From: an archaeon
Lineage (GTDB): Archaea > Thermoproteota > Thermoprotei_A > Marsarchaeales > Marsarchaeaceae
Direction: 5' to 3'
Assembly: GCA_902812505.1 (NCBI GenBank)
Contig: CADDZQ010000002.1
Coordinates: forward strand, 1 to 58,308
Length of the DNA: 58,308 nt
The notes beneath the pieces are model-generated. The model was given only the letters and a program-made list of their open reading frames with translations, was not told the origin of the DNA and did not search any database. Shown here in pieces: positions 16,100 through 25,457 of the stretch. The position numbers and the translations under genes are program-made. The stretch's first letter is position 1, and every line of letters begins with the position of its first letter.

Positions 16100-16300
16100 A
16101 AAAATAAGTGTTGAAAATAGTATCGACCAGATTAAGGTTTCGAAAAGCGCCTACACTAACACAGAAAATCATTATCTGGAGCATTTCTTGACGCTGCAGG
16201 GTATAACGTTCTTGAGAGAGATAAAGCGCTAGCCGTTATCCGAAAACTGTCAAGTTCTTTGCGAAAGGAATATAGGTCTACGATTATTATAATTTACCAA

Positions 16301-16723
16301 ATGGTATCAATTAGCCGTCTAAAATCACGTTCATGGAAAGCAATGGTGGGCATAAGGGGCAATACTGCCTATGTTACAGCCTATCGGAATAGATTGGCTT
16401 CATGGAGAAAGCAGAATACCATAGTAAGGGTTGACAAACCAACGAGAATAGAGAGAGCCCGAAGCTTGGGGTTTAAAGAGAACAATAAGTCGATTGTTGT
16501 CCGTGTAAGGGTAAGAAAGGGTAATCCCTACAAACCTAGACCTAAGGCTGGTAGAAGACCGAAGAGGATGGGTGTCAAGCAATGGACATATAAACTCAGT
16601 GATAAGCGAATAGCTGAGGGAAGAGCCCGCGCAAAATACTCCAATATGCGCGTTAGCGGAAGCTACCTTGTGGGAGAAGATGGGCTATACAAATGGTACG
16701 AAGTAATTCTTCTAAGGGAATGA
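16301..16723 (+). CDS. rpl15e: 50S ribosomal protein L15e
   Basis: Structural protein of the large subunit. The core is unmistakable: SWRKQNTIVRVDKPTRIERA, VVRVRVRKGN, GRRPKRMGVK, and GSYLVGEDGLYKWYEVILL. At about 140 aa it lacks the C-terminal extension found in Crenarchaeota and Euryarchaeota (about 190 aa or more) and ends directly after the WYEVIL strand, with two consecutive stops. I recall short L15e forms in Thaumarchaeota. The frame opens at TTG 16259; the ATG at 16301 gives a more usual N-terminus. It diverges from the RNase P operon, with which it is co-directional in many archaea. Confidence 0.93.
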   Translation: MVSISRLKSRSWKAMVGIRGNTAYVTAYRNRLASWRKQNTIVRVDKPTRIERARSLGFKENNKSIVVRVRVRKGNPYKPRPKAGRRPKRMGVKQWTYKLSDKRIAEGRARAKYSNMRVSGSYLVGEDGLYKWYEVILLRE

Positions 16724-16818
16724 TAAGTGGACGTCAGGCTGGGACGGCGGCATCATCGGCGGCTACCTCATGTCGTCGCGAGAACATCATTCGTCCATAA
16801 TAAGCTTATTCACAATCG

Positions 16819-16826
16819 TATAAAAG
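16819..16826 (+). promoter_or_regulatory. TATA box for YchF-like GTPase
   Basis: TATAAAAG is centred about 26 bp upstream of the TTG start at 16848, indicating a leaderless mRNA and supporting that unusual start. Confidence 0.65.
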
Positions 16827-16847
16827 CCTAACCGACGGTTAGATAAA

Positions 16848-18026
16848 TTGTTAATTGGATTAGTAGGAAAAACAAATGTGGGGAAATCTACCTTTTTTGC
16901 CGCCGCTACCCTCCTCAACGTTGAAAGAGCTAACAGGCCGTTCACAACGATAAAGCCTAACAGAGGTATTGGATTTATTCGAGCAAAATGCGTACACGAT
17001 GTCTTCAACGTTAACGATAAAATATGTATAGATGGCATCAGATTTATACCCGTTGAGCTACTAGATGTAGCTGGACTTGTTCCAGGGGCGCACACTGGTA
17101 GAGGTTTGGGTAACAAATTCTTAGATGATTTACGGCAAGCCGATGTTTTTATTCATATCGTTGATGCCAGTGGTTCGACGGATAGTGAAGGTAGACCAAC
17201 TGGACCAGGAACTAACGACCCACTGAATGATATACAATTTCTAGAGAATGAGCTCGATGAATGGATGTATGGGATAATATACAAAGATTGGGATAAATTC
17301 AGTAGAACAATTGACCAGCGTGCTATTGACATAGCTACTGCGCTTAGTGAAAGAATATCAGGCTTGGGCTACACTAAAGGAATAATTGAGAAAACACTTA
17401 TTGAACTGGGATTGGAAGGAAAGAAGGCAGTTAACTGGAAAGAAGAGGATATTAGAGAATTTACTAAGCTTGTGAGGCGTAAGGGAAAGCCTGAAATTAT
17501 TGCAGCAAACAAAGCCGACATATCAACTGCCCCAGATAACATAAAGCGAATAGCCGAGGAGGTTAAGGTACCAGTTATCCCAGTTATCGCTGAAGCTGAA
17601 TTGGCTTTACGCAGGGCTGCCCAAAAGAATATAATTAAATACAGACCGGGGGACTCTGACTTCACCGTTCTCTCAACCAATTTACCAACTGCTCAGCTTG
17701 AGGCGTTAAAGAGGCTAAAAGATATATTATCGGAATTTGGGGGAACTGGTGTTCAACTATGTCTGGACAAAGCAGTCTACGAAGCGTATGGTGGTATCGT
17801 TGTTTACCCTGTGGAAGATATGGGAAGGCTAAGTGACAAAAAAGGAAATGTGCTCCCAGATGCGATCATCCTGAAAGCAGGCTCAACCCCAGTTGAGTTA
17901 GCTAAAAAAATTCACTCAGAATTAGCCGAACGATTCCAGTATGCTATTGATGTACGTTCAAAGCAAAGACTAGGCTCCGATTATACACTTAAAAATTTGG
18001 ATGTTATTAAAATAGTCTCATCCTGA
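16848..18026 (+). CDS. YchF/OLA1-type NTPase with TGS domain
   Basis: A 392-aa TRAFAC-class P-loop NTPase. G1 is [12 protein letters not shown] (4-15), G3 is [11 protein letters not shown] (about 70-80) with [18 protein letters not shown] following, and NKAD (about 223-226) forms the G4 motif. The C-terminal TGS domain ends with [28 protein letters not shown]. Family members bind ribosomes and act in translation or stress responses; the exact role is unclear. It starts with TTG, supported by the TATA box 26 bp upstream. Its end overlaps glmU by 9 nt, convergently. Confidence 0.93.
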   Translation: MLIGLVGKTNVGKSTFFAAATLLNVERANRPFTTIKPNRGIGFIRAKCVHDVFNVNDKICIDGIRFIPVELLDVAGLVPGAHTGRGLGNKFLDDLRQADVFIHIVDASGSTDSEGRPTGPGTNDPLNDIQFLENELDEWMYGIIYKDWDKFSRTIDQRAIDIATALSERISGLGYTKGIIEKTLIELGLEGKKAVNWKEEDIREFTKLVRRKGKPEIIAANKADISTAPDNIKRIAEEVKVPVIPVIAEAELALRRAAQKNIIKYRPGDSDFTVLSTNLPTAQLEALKRLKDILSEFGGTGVQLCLDKAVYEAYGGIVVYPVEDMGRLSDKKGNVLPDAIILKAGSTPVELAKKIHSELAERFQYAIDVRSKQRLGSDYTLKNLDVIKIVSS

Positions 18027-19241
18027 ATTACACGTGTAAAATTCGTTATCTAAAACATCCCGTGTGACAACACATCCAGGATAGATTCTTGCACCAGCTC
18101 CTATCTTAACACCGGGATTTATTGTCACGTTTACACCGGTCTTTACGTCAGGCCCAATAAAGCATCCCAATTTAACAAGTCCCGTATTAATGGACTTATC
18201 TGCCACATGAACATTAATAGGCTTCTCATCAAATCTTAAATTTGCGGTTATAGTTCCTGCCCCAAGATTAGTGTTCTCAGCTATAACACTATCCCCAACA
18301 TAGGAAAGATGTGATATGTGTACACCCGCATATATAACTGAATTCTTAACCTCACAGGCATTACCAATTTTTGAGTTATCTGCAATGCTTGTAAATGGAC
18401 GAAGATATGCATTAGGGCCAATTGTTACGTCTCTTCCCACCCAAACAGGTCCCTCAATATAGCTTCCAGATTTAATCACGGAACCGGTTCCTAGGGAAAC
18501 AACACCATTAATATGAACACTGCTCTGTATTTCCCCCTCTACCTTAGTTTGTAAATCCTGCATTAGTACATTATTAATTCTTAAAATATCCCAAGGATAT
18601 GTAAGATCATACCACTCATTATCATTTAGTATGACTACGTTTATATCGCTTTTCACAGCCGCGCTGTTTAGCGCATCCGTTAGTTCTAATTCGCCTCGCG
18701 GTGAAAGCGTCACATTTTCTAAATACTGGTTGAAGTCGGGTTCAAAAATATACACTCCTGCCAAAACAAGGTTATGTATCGGATTATATGGTTTTTCGGT
18801 CACTTTAACTAAGTTTCCTTCTTTACTAATCTCAACTACCCCATACTTTGTGGGGTCTGCCACACGTAAAACCCCCACGGTGGCTACTTGACCCCTGTGG
18901 GCTTCCGATAATCGCCGGACAGCGCTGGATAACACGAGGTTATCACCATATTGAACAAGAAGAGGTTTTCCTGAGGCTTGAAGTGCTATTCTCGCAGCAT
19001 CAGCCGTGCCTAGTGGCTTATCTTGGGTTAATAAGTCAAAATTTAGGAAATAATTTTTAAAAAGATCTTTAAAGGTTGGGCTTATGACGATATATTTTGG
19101 ATCGACTTCGGCTTCTTGATGCTGTTCGATTAAATGTGTTAAAAATGGTTTACCTATAAATTGTAAAAAAGGTTTAGGAGTCCTGTGCGTTATGGGTTTT
19201 AACCGTGTGGATAGTCCTGCGGCAAGGAACGCTGAATTCAT
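18018..19241 (-). CDS. glmU: Bifunctional GlmU-like sugar nucleotidyltransferase/acetyltransferase
   Basis: This 407-aa protein combines an N-terminal nucleotidyltransferase domain (FLAAGLSTRLKPIT at 5-18, RTPKPFLQF at 20-28, DKPLGTADAA near 78-87, YGDN near 100) with a C-terminal left-handed beta-helix of hexapeptide repeats (for example VWVGRDVTIGPNAYLRPFTS and the run from GCFIGPDVKTGVNVTINPG). In archaea such enzymes make UDP-GlcNAc from GlcN-1-P, feeding N-glycan precursors; other NDP-sugars are possible. It forms an ATGA overlap with the S3Ae gene upstream. Confidence 0.88.
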   Translation of the reverse strand: MNSAFLAAGLSTRLKPITHRTPKPFLQFIGKPFLTHLIEQHQEAEVDPKYIVISPTFKDLFKNYFLNFDLLTQDKPLGTADAARIALQASGKPLLVQYGDNLVLSSAVRRLSEAHRGQVATVGVLRVADPTKYGVVEISKEGNLVKVTEKPYNPIHNLVLAGVYIFEPDFNQYLENVTLSPRGELELTDALNSAAVKSDINVVILNDNEWYDLTYPWDILRINNVLMQDLQTKVEGEIQSSVHINGVVSLGTGSVIKSGSYIEGPVWVGRDVTIGPNAYLRPFTSIADNSKIGNACEVKNSVIYAGVHISHLSYVGDSVIAENTNLGAGTITANLRFDEKPINVHVADKSINTGLVKLGCFIGPDVKTGVNVTINPGVKIGAGARIYPGCVVTRDVLDNEFYTCNSG

Positions 19242-19840
19242 TGGTTATTCTCTACCGTACCCTGGCTTATCTGCTCTGTATTAGGTGGTGAGAGAACCTT
19301 TACTTTTCTTATTTCTAGAGCGTTTACAGAAACGATTTTTCTAGCGGCTGAGAAAATCTCTGCCGATGCTTTACCCAAAACTATTTCTTGAACGAATTCA
19401 TCAAAACTGCTGTTGGTAGCTTTTTCGATTAGAATTCGGTTACCAGCTTTTCTGACTGCAGTGCGCTTTGAGCGATGAACCTTACCCTTTGAGATAACGA
19501 TTGTAAAGACCCGCAGCCTTGCGCCATCCCGCGTTTCAACGTCAGTTATCACCTCAGTTTTAGTGGTACCCCTCCTTACCATGCCTCTTACATACTCCCT
19601 AGCTAGCTCTAATTGGTCGAAGCGCGTTTTAGCTATCCCTCCTTCTACACCCACAATTCTAAACTTCAAGAATACTTGTATTTGACGAATGTCTCCAGTC
19701 AAATCCGATAGAGAGACAGTTATTCTTCTGTTAAGTACTGCTTCATTAGATTGAGCAAGAACACGCGGTAGGTCAACTTGATTAAAAGACATTGGCGCCT
19801 TTACTGATACCCAAGTTTTCTGTAATTTGGAAGCAGACAT
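19238..19840 (-). CDS. rps3ae: 30S ribosomal protein S3Ae (S1e)
   Basis: The 200-aa protein has the S3Ae pattern: KTWVSVKAPMSFN near the N-terminus, RITVSLSDLTGDIRQIQVFL, the VRGMVRRGTTKTEVITDVET segment, and a C-terminal DEFVQEIVLGKASAEIFSAA helix. It is a small-subunit structural protein. It ends in an ATGA overlap with glmU and follows pcc1, a common archaeal gene neighbour. Confidence 0.95.
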   Translation of the reverse strand: MSASKLQKTWVSVKAPMSFNQVDLPRVLAQSNEAVLNRRITVSLSDLTGDIRQIQVFLKFRIVGVEGGIAKTRFDQLELAREYVRGMVRRGTTKTEVITDVETRDGARLRVFTIVISKGKVHRSKRTAVRKAGNRILIEKATNSSFDEFVQEIVLGKASAEIFSAARKIVSVNALEIRKVKVLSPPNTEQISQGTVENNQ

Positions 19841-19880
19841 CTTATCTTAGAGTATTTGTGACGAGATAATTATAAGTGTT

Positions 19881-20135
19881 TTACTGAGTAGCGCGTTCAA
19901 GTCGAATTAGGAGGTCGCAGTGTGCTAATACTTCGTCAATTGTTGACCTAAGCCTTCTGTAATTCACGTCGCACACAGTTACCTCTAGAGTGTTCAACTC
20001 AACACGTTGGCTGAATACCAAGTCCCGTGGTGTCTCAACTAAGTCAGGGAGAAGCACTTTGTGCAGGTAACCTGCTTCAGAAATACTTGAAACACGTAGC
20101 GATACCCTCAGGGTCCACTTAACCATGTTAACCAC
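19881..20135 (-). CDS. pcc1: KEOPS complex subunit Pcc1
   Basis: Pcc1 is the dimerisation subunit of KEOPS, which makes the universal t6A37 modification on ANN-decoding tRNAs. The 84-aa product has the small alpha/beta fold: WTLRVSLRVSS, a helix with YLHKVLLPDL, strands RVELNTLEVTVCDVNYRRLR, and the final helix STIDEVLAHCDLLIRLE. Placement between the DHH gene (8-nt overlap) and S3Ae is typical for archaeal Pcc1. Kae1 and Bud32 lie nearby at 22570-24206. The second Met (20126) is an alternative start. Confidence 0.82.
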   Translation of the reverse strand: MVNMVKWTLRVSLRVSSISEAGYLHKVLLPDLVETPRDLVFSQRVELNTLEVTVCDVNYRRLRSTIDEVLAHCDLLIRLERATQ

Positions 20136-21492
20136 TTAGTCTTACGTCTACGTCATCGAAAAATGATTCAACGTATGGTGTAGGGACATAAGCTATTGCT
20201 TGAAGTGAAGAGCCATACCCTACACCCTTAGAGCGCTCGGCTGCAACTTTAAAAGTATTTCCTAAGTCAATCGTGGAACTATTTTGCGGATTTACCACCC
20301 CTACTATCTGTGACCACTGATTTATAGGAGAAACCATTATCACTGGTTTAAAGTAAAACGCCCTATTCTGTGAGATAACTTTAACAGTTCTTAAAGCTAA
20401 GCCCCTTTGCGTTTTAGGAGGAGCAAATATATATAGTGCATTCTGCGTTTCCCTAAAGTACTCCTGTGTCTGAGTTATTTGCTTGGTTAACGACGCAATC
20501 ATGGTGGAATAGTTCTGCATCATCTCAAGTACTTGTCTGTATTCCTCCTTTTTACCGTGCAAAAATACCTTATATATAGATGTGTGAGACTGCAAACTTA
20601 TGCAAGCCTCGAGAGCTAATGCGGCACCAATAATATTCCTTAGAGGAGAATCAGCGGGGTGCCTTCGATCTATATATATAGAGCCTAAAAGTGTTTTTTC
20701 ATCAAGCTCTTTAAATCCACTTTGTGACCTAATTTTAGATAATTCATCGAATAGAACCCTTGCATCCGTACCAGTCACCAAACCGATTTGTTTGCTCAAC
20801 TGCTTCTTTTTAATCAATTCTTGAACTACAAGCGTACTACCTTTTTGGTCACCGCTAACTCCTAAAACAAAGGGGTCTAGCATTAGCGATAACGCGAGAG
20901 ATAAATCTAGCCCTTCCGCCATTGGTATCTTTAGACCGTTAGATGATTCGAGCAAGCTATTTCGCTCTAAATCGGAGAGAACCACTCTATTAAGGCCATC
21001 GAGCTTTTCGGGATCCAGCTCTGACTGTGAAGCTAGTATGCCGCCCATTACAATCGAGGCCAAGTCAGTCGTAGTATACCCCAGCTCTTTTAGCAAAAGA
21101 TAAGTTAGTGTCGTTGTCGAGCTAATAAGTATCCCATTTAATCCAAACAAGTGCGGATTTAAGACCTCTTCACCTGAAGGTGGGTCAGAGTAGTATGAGA
21201 TCTCAAACGATGGGTATGATTTCTGATGCTGCAGACCGGTATAGCCTAGAAAAAACGTTATTCCCCGTGGAGGTCTCACTAGCTTGTTTACAGATAAAAA
21301 AGGGTCAACGAATCTTACTGTAAAAGGTTTATTACGAGATATTAAGTATGTGGAGAGTAAAAGTGAAGCTGCGATAGGATCGGGTGATGTCTCTACCACC
21401 AAGTTGATATATCCGCCTAAATTCTCCACTGCTTTGAATTTCGATGATTCTTCTAATATTGCCTTTTTCAAGTTTTCGATTTGACTGGACAT
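20128..21492 (-). CDS. Catalytically degenerate RecJ/GAN-like DHH protein (Cdc45-like)
   Basis: The 454-aa protein keeps the DHH-family skeleton, including VLNPHLFGLNGILISS (110-125) and KLDGLNRVVLSDL, but the metal ligands are gone. Motif I, usually H-x-DADG-x-xS, is ETSPDPIAAS (34-43); the DHH motif is SDPPS (102-106); the IGD-like third motif is ILASQ (152-156); and the C-terminal GGGH loop reads GVGYGSS. In archaea this gene, between S15 and Pcc1, encodes the GINS-associated nuclease or its inactive form in the CMG replicative helicase; eukaryotic Cdc45 is likewise an inactive RecJ relative. Its role as Cdc45 is therefore inferred. Confidence 0.82.
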   Translation of the reverse strand: MSSQIENLKKAILEESSKFKAVENLGGYINLVVETSPDPIAASLLLSTYLISRNKPFTVRFVDPFLSVNKLVRPPRGITFFLGYTGLQHQKSYPSFEISYYSDPPSGEEVLNPHLFGLNGILISSTTTLTYLLLKELGYTTTDLASIVMGGILASQSELDPEKLDGLNRVVLSDLERNSLLESSNGLKIPMAEGLDLSLALSLMLDPFVLGVSGDQKGSTLVVQELIKKKQLSKQIGLVTGTDARVLFDELSKIRSQSGFKELDEKTLLGSIYIDRRHPADSPLRNIIGAALALEACISLQSHTSIYKVFLHGKKEEYRQVLEMMQNYSTMIASLTKQITQTQEYFRETQNALYIFAPPKTQRGLALRTVKVISQNRAFYFKPVIMVSPINQWSQIVGVVNPQNSSTIDLGNTFKVAAERSKGVGYGSSLQAIAYVPTPYVESFFDDVDVRLSG

Positions 21493-21538
21493 ACTTGGAT
21501 TAGCATATTATTCATACGTGGGTTAAAAAATTCTTTTA

Positions 21539-21985
21539 TTATGTAAATGAGGCTGCTCGTGGCTTATACTTCCAATCCTGTGGTAGAACTCCCTGCCGTC
21601 GATAGTATTTTGACAACCTAAGGATTTTCGACTCAGTTATCTCAAGTCCTCTAAGCGAAAACATGTCTTTTGGATGTTGCTCTAAGTGAGCTATAGTTCT
21701 TGACGCATGCTGTAGTAATGCCTGGAGATCATCGGGTATTTGTGGCTGAACATTATTACCAACCAAAATCTTCGTAAGCTTCTTACCCAAGAAGCCTTTT
21801 ACAAGTGGGATACCATATTGGTCTCTTAGTATTTGACCTATCATGGGCTTTGTGTACCCTTTTTTTGCTAGGTTTACAATAATCTTTTCAACTTCTTCAG
21901 GGGTCATCTTAACCCATTCTGGTACTTCTAAAGTCACCGGTCTTTTCGAGTGAGATTTGCCTCTGGGGGTTCCCTTACGCATCAA
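21539..21985 (-). CDS. rps15: 30S ribosomal protein S15 (S13e/uS15)
   Basis: 148 aa, archaeal/eukaryotic length with the N-terminal extension GTPRGKSHSKRPV. The conserved KKGYTKPMIGQILRDQYGIP and the C-terminal DMFSLRGLEITESKILRLSK region are present. It heads the S15-DHH-Pcc1-S3Ae cluster. Two adjacent Met codons (21985, 21982) are possible starts. Confidence 0.95.
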   Translation of the reverse strand: MMRKGTPRGKSHSKRPVTLEVPEWVKMTPEEVEKIIVNLAKKGYTKPMIGQILRDQYGIPLVKGFLGKKLTKILVGNNVQPQIPDDLQALLQHASRTIAHLEQHPKDMFSLRGLEITESKILRLSKYYRRQGVLPQDWKYKPRAASFT

Positions 21986-22007
21986 TAAGTGAGCCTTTTA
22001 CCTCTAT

Positions 22008-22595
22008 TTAAGTGTAATTTACAGTGTTTGTATACCACTTCGAGAATGCGATGAATGCCCGTGCTCTATGGGACAATTTGTTCTTTTGACGTATTGACAT
22101 TTGAGCGAAACTCTTCGGAAATGATGCTTTCGGCGAAAAAATCGGATCAAACCCAAACCCATTTTTACCCACAGGCTTATCCAAAATAAATCCATCTACT
22201 CGTCCACTGAATATTCTAAGCTCCACACCGTCAAAATACGCAACAATAGCTTCGAAAAAGGCAGACCTGTCTTTTTCTCCCTTTGTTAAGGCAATTAACC
22301 CATTAATCCCAATTGTTGTAAAGGCATATGAGGAGTAGACACCAGGAAAGCCGTTTAGAGCTTTCACGAATAAACCAGCATCTTCAACTATTAGAGGCTT
22401 GTGTAGGTGTTCATAGGCTTCTAGTGCGGCGTAAGTGGCCACCTCTTGGATTGTTGAGGCTTGTATCTCCATTTTATTTAGAGGCGCCATTATGAGATTA
22501 ATGCCTATCCTATCAAGTAAACCAGAGGCTTCTATAAATTTGTGTTTGTTTTGTGTGATAAACGCGACCTCAGTTTTTTTCACGTCTTTCATCAA
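22008..22595 (-). CDS. Non-canonical purine NTP pyrophosphatase (HAM1/RdgB)
   Basis: HAM1-family enzymes hydrolyse dITP and XTP to the monophosphates and clean the nucleotide pool. The 195-aa product shows FITQNKHKFIEA (N-terminal SxNxxK element, with Thr in place of Ser), LIVEDAGLFVKALNGFPGVYS (substrate and Mg region), GKNGFGFDPIF and the closing KNKLSHRARAF. It overlaps bud32 by 26 nt and is commonly next to it in archaea. Confidence 0.93.
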   Translation of the reverse strand: MMKDVKKTEVAFITQNKHKFIEASGLLDRIGINLIMAPLNKMEIQASTIQEVATYAALEAYEHLHKPLIVEDAGLFVKALNGFPGVYSSYAFTTIGINGLIALTKGEKDRSAFFEAIVAYFDGVELRIFSGRVDGFILDKPVGKNGFGFDPIFSPKASFPKSFAQMSIRQKNKLSHRARAFIAFSKWYTNTVNYT

Positions 22596-23229
22596 CGTAC
22601 CTACCTCTCATTCTAATCTGCTTAACTCGGTCAAGAACCTGTTCACCTTGCTTTGGACCCAAGATTTTAAAGTAGTTCTCTTTAAACCTAGCCAAAATAT
22701 CGCCGTATATATTTGGTCTAAGTGCTTGACAGACCTTAAGAAAAAGATTAACATCAACCGCTCTGTGTTCTGTATCATAGCTGAACTCACCTAAACCAAA
22801 GTCTATAAAAAATATGTCATCGTTTGAGATGATGATGTTTGCTAAAGTTGGATCACCGTGCACTATCCCGTTTTTGTGTAAGACACCGATATCAGATGCA
22901 ATAGTAGGCACATAAGTAAGTAGATTATTCTCGTCAATCTTAAGGAGGTTAACTCCCTCAATATACTCCATTAATATGCTTGCGTGAACCTTACTCACAG
23001 CGAACACGGTCGGCGCGTTAATCCCAGCTAGGCAAGCCCTTGTGATTAGTCTAGCTTCTAGAATAGTCCTCTCGGATCTTATTTTCGTGTCCAGTACTCT
23101 ATCCCTATATTGCTTTGGTTTCCTATACTTCAAGATAGCCTTTTGACCGAAGAAATTCACTAGATAAATGTAGGCTTCAGCGCCCTTTACCAAAGTCGAA
23201 ATTACCTCTAGTCCAAACGTGTCCTCCAT
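22570..23229 (-). CDS. bud32: KEOPS kinase/ATPase subunit Bud32
   Basis: Bud32 is the small atypical kinase that stimulates Kae1 in t6A synthesis. The 219-aa protein has AILKYRKPKQYR with the catalytic Lys, IRSERTILEARLI, SILMEYIEGVNLL, the catalytic loop IVHGDPTLANIII and the metal-binding FIDFGLGEFS. The frame extends to 23256, but the ATG at 23229 gives the usual N-terminus and a shorter overlap (22 nt) with kae1. In some archaea the two are fused; here they are separate and overlapping. Confidence 0.93.
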   Translation of the reverse strand: MEDTFGLEVISTLVKGAEAYIYLVNFFGQKAILKYRKPKQYRDRVLDTKIRSERTILEARLITRACLAGINAPTVFAVSKVHASILMEYIEGVNLLKIDENNLLTYVPTIASDIGVLHKNGIVHGDPTLANIIISNDDIFFIDFGLGEFSYDTEHRAVDVNLFLKVCQALRPNIYGDILARFKENYFKILGPKQGEQVLDRVKQIRMRGRYVDERREKN

Positions 23230-24206
23230 GGTATTTCCACATCTTCTATTCTCCAACGGGGAAAAACCGCACTTTCTTCAATTCGGAGATACCTTTCTGA
23301 ACGGTAAAGCATCGAACCTACGTACGCAATCATCGCGCCATTATCACCAGCCAAATTAGATGGTACAACAGTAAAATGACTTTCATGTTCCTTGCAAACA
23401 GCTTCGAGCATTTGGGCTAGACGCCTAGCTCTTGCGACCCCCCCAGTTAACGTCACTTCTCGTTTACCCGTCAACACTAGCACTCGTTCTGTTGCTTCTG
23501 CAAGCATGGAAAAAGCGGTTTCTACCACACTATATGATAAATCGGCTGGATCCACTCCAACCTTTAATAGGCGCCTTGCGGCTGTAAGTAAGCCTGAAAA
23601 ACTCATGTCTTGACCCTTAACGGAATAAGGAACATTTAGATATCTTGAAGCTGTATCGGCCAACTCCAAAACTTTCGGTGTTCCAGGAAATCCGAAACCT
23701 AAGTCTCTGGCTAATACATCTAAAAGATTTCCAACGGAAATGTCCAGTGTTTCCCCAAGTACCACGTATCTCTTTGACGCATAGTCAACAATTGCTGTGT
23801 TACCACCCGAAACGAAGAGTGTTATGGGGTCTTTTGTAACGGAAAATTTCCTTGCAATCTCTATGTGTGCTACTGAGTGGTTAACTCCAATTATAGGAAT
23901 ACCAAATTTGAGTGAGATGGCTCGAGCAGCCACCCCCCCTATACGTAGACATGGACCTAGACCTGGACCTTGCGAAAAGGCCACGGCCACAAGTTTATGC
24001 CTGTTCCCCTCAATATACTTAAAGGCATCGTGAATAAGTGAAGATGCGTATTCTTCGTGATGTTGAGCAGCCTCACGGGGGTGGATACCGCCCTCTCTTG
24101 TTGTGTATGTGTGCGATAAATTAAATAAGATGTCGCCGTCGAGAGAACACACGCCAACCCCGAAAGTATGGGCCGTGCTCTCCAGACCTAACACAATACT
24201 ACTCAT
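23208..24206 (-). CDS. kae1: tRNA N6-adenosine threonylcarbamoyltransferase Kae1
   Basis: Kae1 transfers the threonylcarbamoyl group to A37 of tRNAs. The 332-aa protein has the ASKHA signature [26 protein letters not shown], the metal-binding [30 protein letters not shown], and the C-terminal [13 protein letters not shown]. It is followed by bud32 and overlaps the S27e-type gene upstream by 8 nt. Sequence appears intact. Confidence 0.96.
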   Translation of the reverse strand: MSSIVLGLESTAHTFGVGVCSLDGDILFNLSHTYTTREGGIHPREAAQHHEEYASSLIHDAFKYIEGNRHKLVAVAFSQGPGLGPCLRIGGVAARAISLKFGIPIIGVNHSVAHIEIARKFSVTKDPITLFVSGGNTAIVDYASKRYVVLGETLDISVGNLLDVLARDLGFGFPGTPKVLELADTASRYLNVPYSVKGQDMSFSGLLTAARRLLKVGVDPADLSYSVVETAFSMLAEATERVLVLTGKREVTLTGGVARARRLAQMLEAVCKEHESHFTVVPSNLAGDNGAMIAYVGSMLYRSERYLRIEESAVFPRWRIEDVEIPWRTRLD

Positions 24207-24375
24207 TTGACTTCTGCTTTACAAACTCCGTATAGCCGCATTTACCACAGCTCCAACGCGCCCCGCCAACCGTGTGATAAGCCATGTTAGAACCACATCT
24301 GGGACATTTTTTCCTGAGGCTTTTGATCGACATATTCTTATAGTCGTATTCATACATTTTACTTATATCCGACAT
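24199..24375 (-). CDS. rps27ae: 30S ribosomal protein S27ae
   Basis: A short gene encoding 58 aa: a charged N-terminus, then CPRCG (Cys24, Cys27), [18 protein letters not shown] (Cys43, Cys46) and a Lys-rich tail. The four cysteines form the expected zinc ribbon of S27ae. The neighbours S24e and Kae1 are the usual archaeal ones. The ATG at 24375 lies 24 bp after the S24e stop, and the 3' end overlaps kae1. Confidence 0.92.
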   Translation of the reverse strand: MSDISKMYEYDYKNMSIKSLRKKCPRCGSNMAYHTVGGARWSCGKCGYTEFVKQKSNE

Positions 24376-24399
24376 AGGTTTTAAACCTCGAATTACTAT

Positions 24400-24744
24400 T
24401 TACGCTTTTTGCTCTTGTTGCGCTGTCTGAGAATTGGACTCGTTCTTCTGCTTTTTAATACCTTGATCTCTGTTTAGTAAGTAATCTCTTTCAAACGCTA
24501 AGATTTTATCAGAAGAGTCATATATATTTGCATCAACAGTTATAATGTTTGTACCATAATCTGGTTTAACTTTAATGATCACTATTAATTCTGGGTTGAT
24601 TCCTAAAACTGCGCCTATCTGCTGTTTTAATTGTTTTCTCGAAGGTGTGGGTTGCCCAGAAGGATTACTAATTTGGATTCTTACCTCTCTCCGCCTCGCA
24701 AGCAGATTCCTGTTATCGTGGAGTACTACATTTGATTCAGCCAT
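24400..24744 (-). CDS. rps24e: 30S ribosomal protein S24e
   Basis: 114-aa small-subunit protein. The S24e core is visible: NRNLLARRREVRIQI, PTPSRKQLKQQIGAVLGI, PELIVIIKVKPDYGTNI, with a Gln/Lys/Asn-rich C-terminal tail (about 95-114) longer than in many homologues. It overlaps the dephospho-CoA kinase gene by 8 nt in the conserved spt4-DUF359-S24e-S27ae block. Confidence 0.93.
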   Translation of the reverse strand: MAESNVVLHDNRNLLARRREVRIQISNPSGQPTPSRKQLKQQIGAVLGINPELIVIIKVKPDYGTNIITVDANIYDSSDKILAFERDYLLNRDQGIKKQKNESNSQTAQQEQKA

Positions 24745-25261
24745 AACTTTTAACCACCATCTCGTTAAATATGTTTAACGCTTCTAATCTTTTAGCTTTA
24801 TTGACATTCACACAAACCACACCCCTTTCCGGTTGGCCATAGAATACTGAGTAGCCACTGGGGGATAATATAATTGCCACCAAGGTTAGCAGATCTTCCT
24901 CACCGTCAACAAGTATTAACGAGTAATCTTTTTTATCCAGCGCGGTCGAGAAAACAATAAACGAATCAAGGCTAATCATCCCTGCAGGGTTCCACACGTT
25001 TATAGGGTTAAGACTCTTCCAATCATAAGCAAATTCTTTCCGTTTAGTTTTTTGGTCAACAATCATTATTCTTGGTCTATATCCACTAGAAAAAGCAGTA
25101 CTACTAACCACGTCGCCTACAGTGATAACCTTAGATAGGTCTCTTTTTGAGAGAAGAGAGAGGTATTCCTTATCGCTATAAACCCTACCCATAGGCTTTG
25201 AAAGGAGAGTTCTAAGCCTAGACGAGATAACCCACGCAATTTTAGTATAATTCGAGGGCAT
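24737..25261 (-). CDS. GTP-dependent dephospho-CoA kinase (DUF359)
   Basis: This family performs the last step of coenzyme A synthesis in archaea, using GTP. The 174-aa protein carries the diagnostic ITVGDVVSSTAFSSGYRP, IMIVDQKTKRKEF, VDGEEDLLTL and VFYGQPERGVVCV motifs. Its position between spt4 and S24e is the standard archaeal one, and it overlaps spt4 by 20 nt. Confidence 0.93.
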   Translation of the reverse strand: MPSNYTKIAWVISSRLRTLLSKPMGRVYSDKEYLSLLSKRDLSKVITVGDVVSSTAFSSGYRPRIMIVDQKTKRKEFAYDWKSLNPINVWNPAGMISLDSFIVFSTALDKKDYSLILVDGEEDLLTLVAIILSPSGYSVFYGQPERGVVCVNVNKAKRLEALNIFNEMVVKSYG

Positions 25262-25448
25262 ATTTCCCGCGCTTCGCTATATTAAGCGTCCTTGCTATTT
25301 GAGAATTATCGGGATCATATATTATGATTAGCCCACTCCACGCCTCAGAAAACTTTTGAGCGCCACAATTCTCACATGCCACAGCCTTTAGAGGATTCAG
25401 GAACTTACAAACCTTGCACGCCTTGAGGCTAGATGATTTTGAGGGCAA
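25242..25448 (-). CDS. spt4: Transcription elongation factor Spt4 (RpoE'')
   Basis: 68-aa zinc protein that binds Spt5 and promotes RNA polymerase processivity. Cys11, Cys14, Cys25 and Cys28 make the zinc ribbon (ACKVCKFLNP ... CENCGA), followed by FSEAWSGLIIIYDPDNSQIA, the Spt5-binding surface. It lies 9 bp downstream of the Rpo7 gene, as in most archaea. Confidence 0.94.
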   Translation of the reverse strand: MPSKSSSLKACKVCKFLNPLKAVACENCGAQKFSEAWSGLIIIYDPDNSQIARTLNIAKRGKYALELY

Positions 25449-25457
25449 TGTTATCCC

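Noticed and set aside
16724-16800. L15e C-terminal extension hidden by an intron
   Set aside because: Two stops follow WYEVILLRE and no BHB or extension-like coding sequence is present; a short L15e is plausible.
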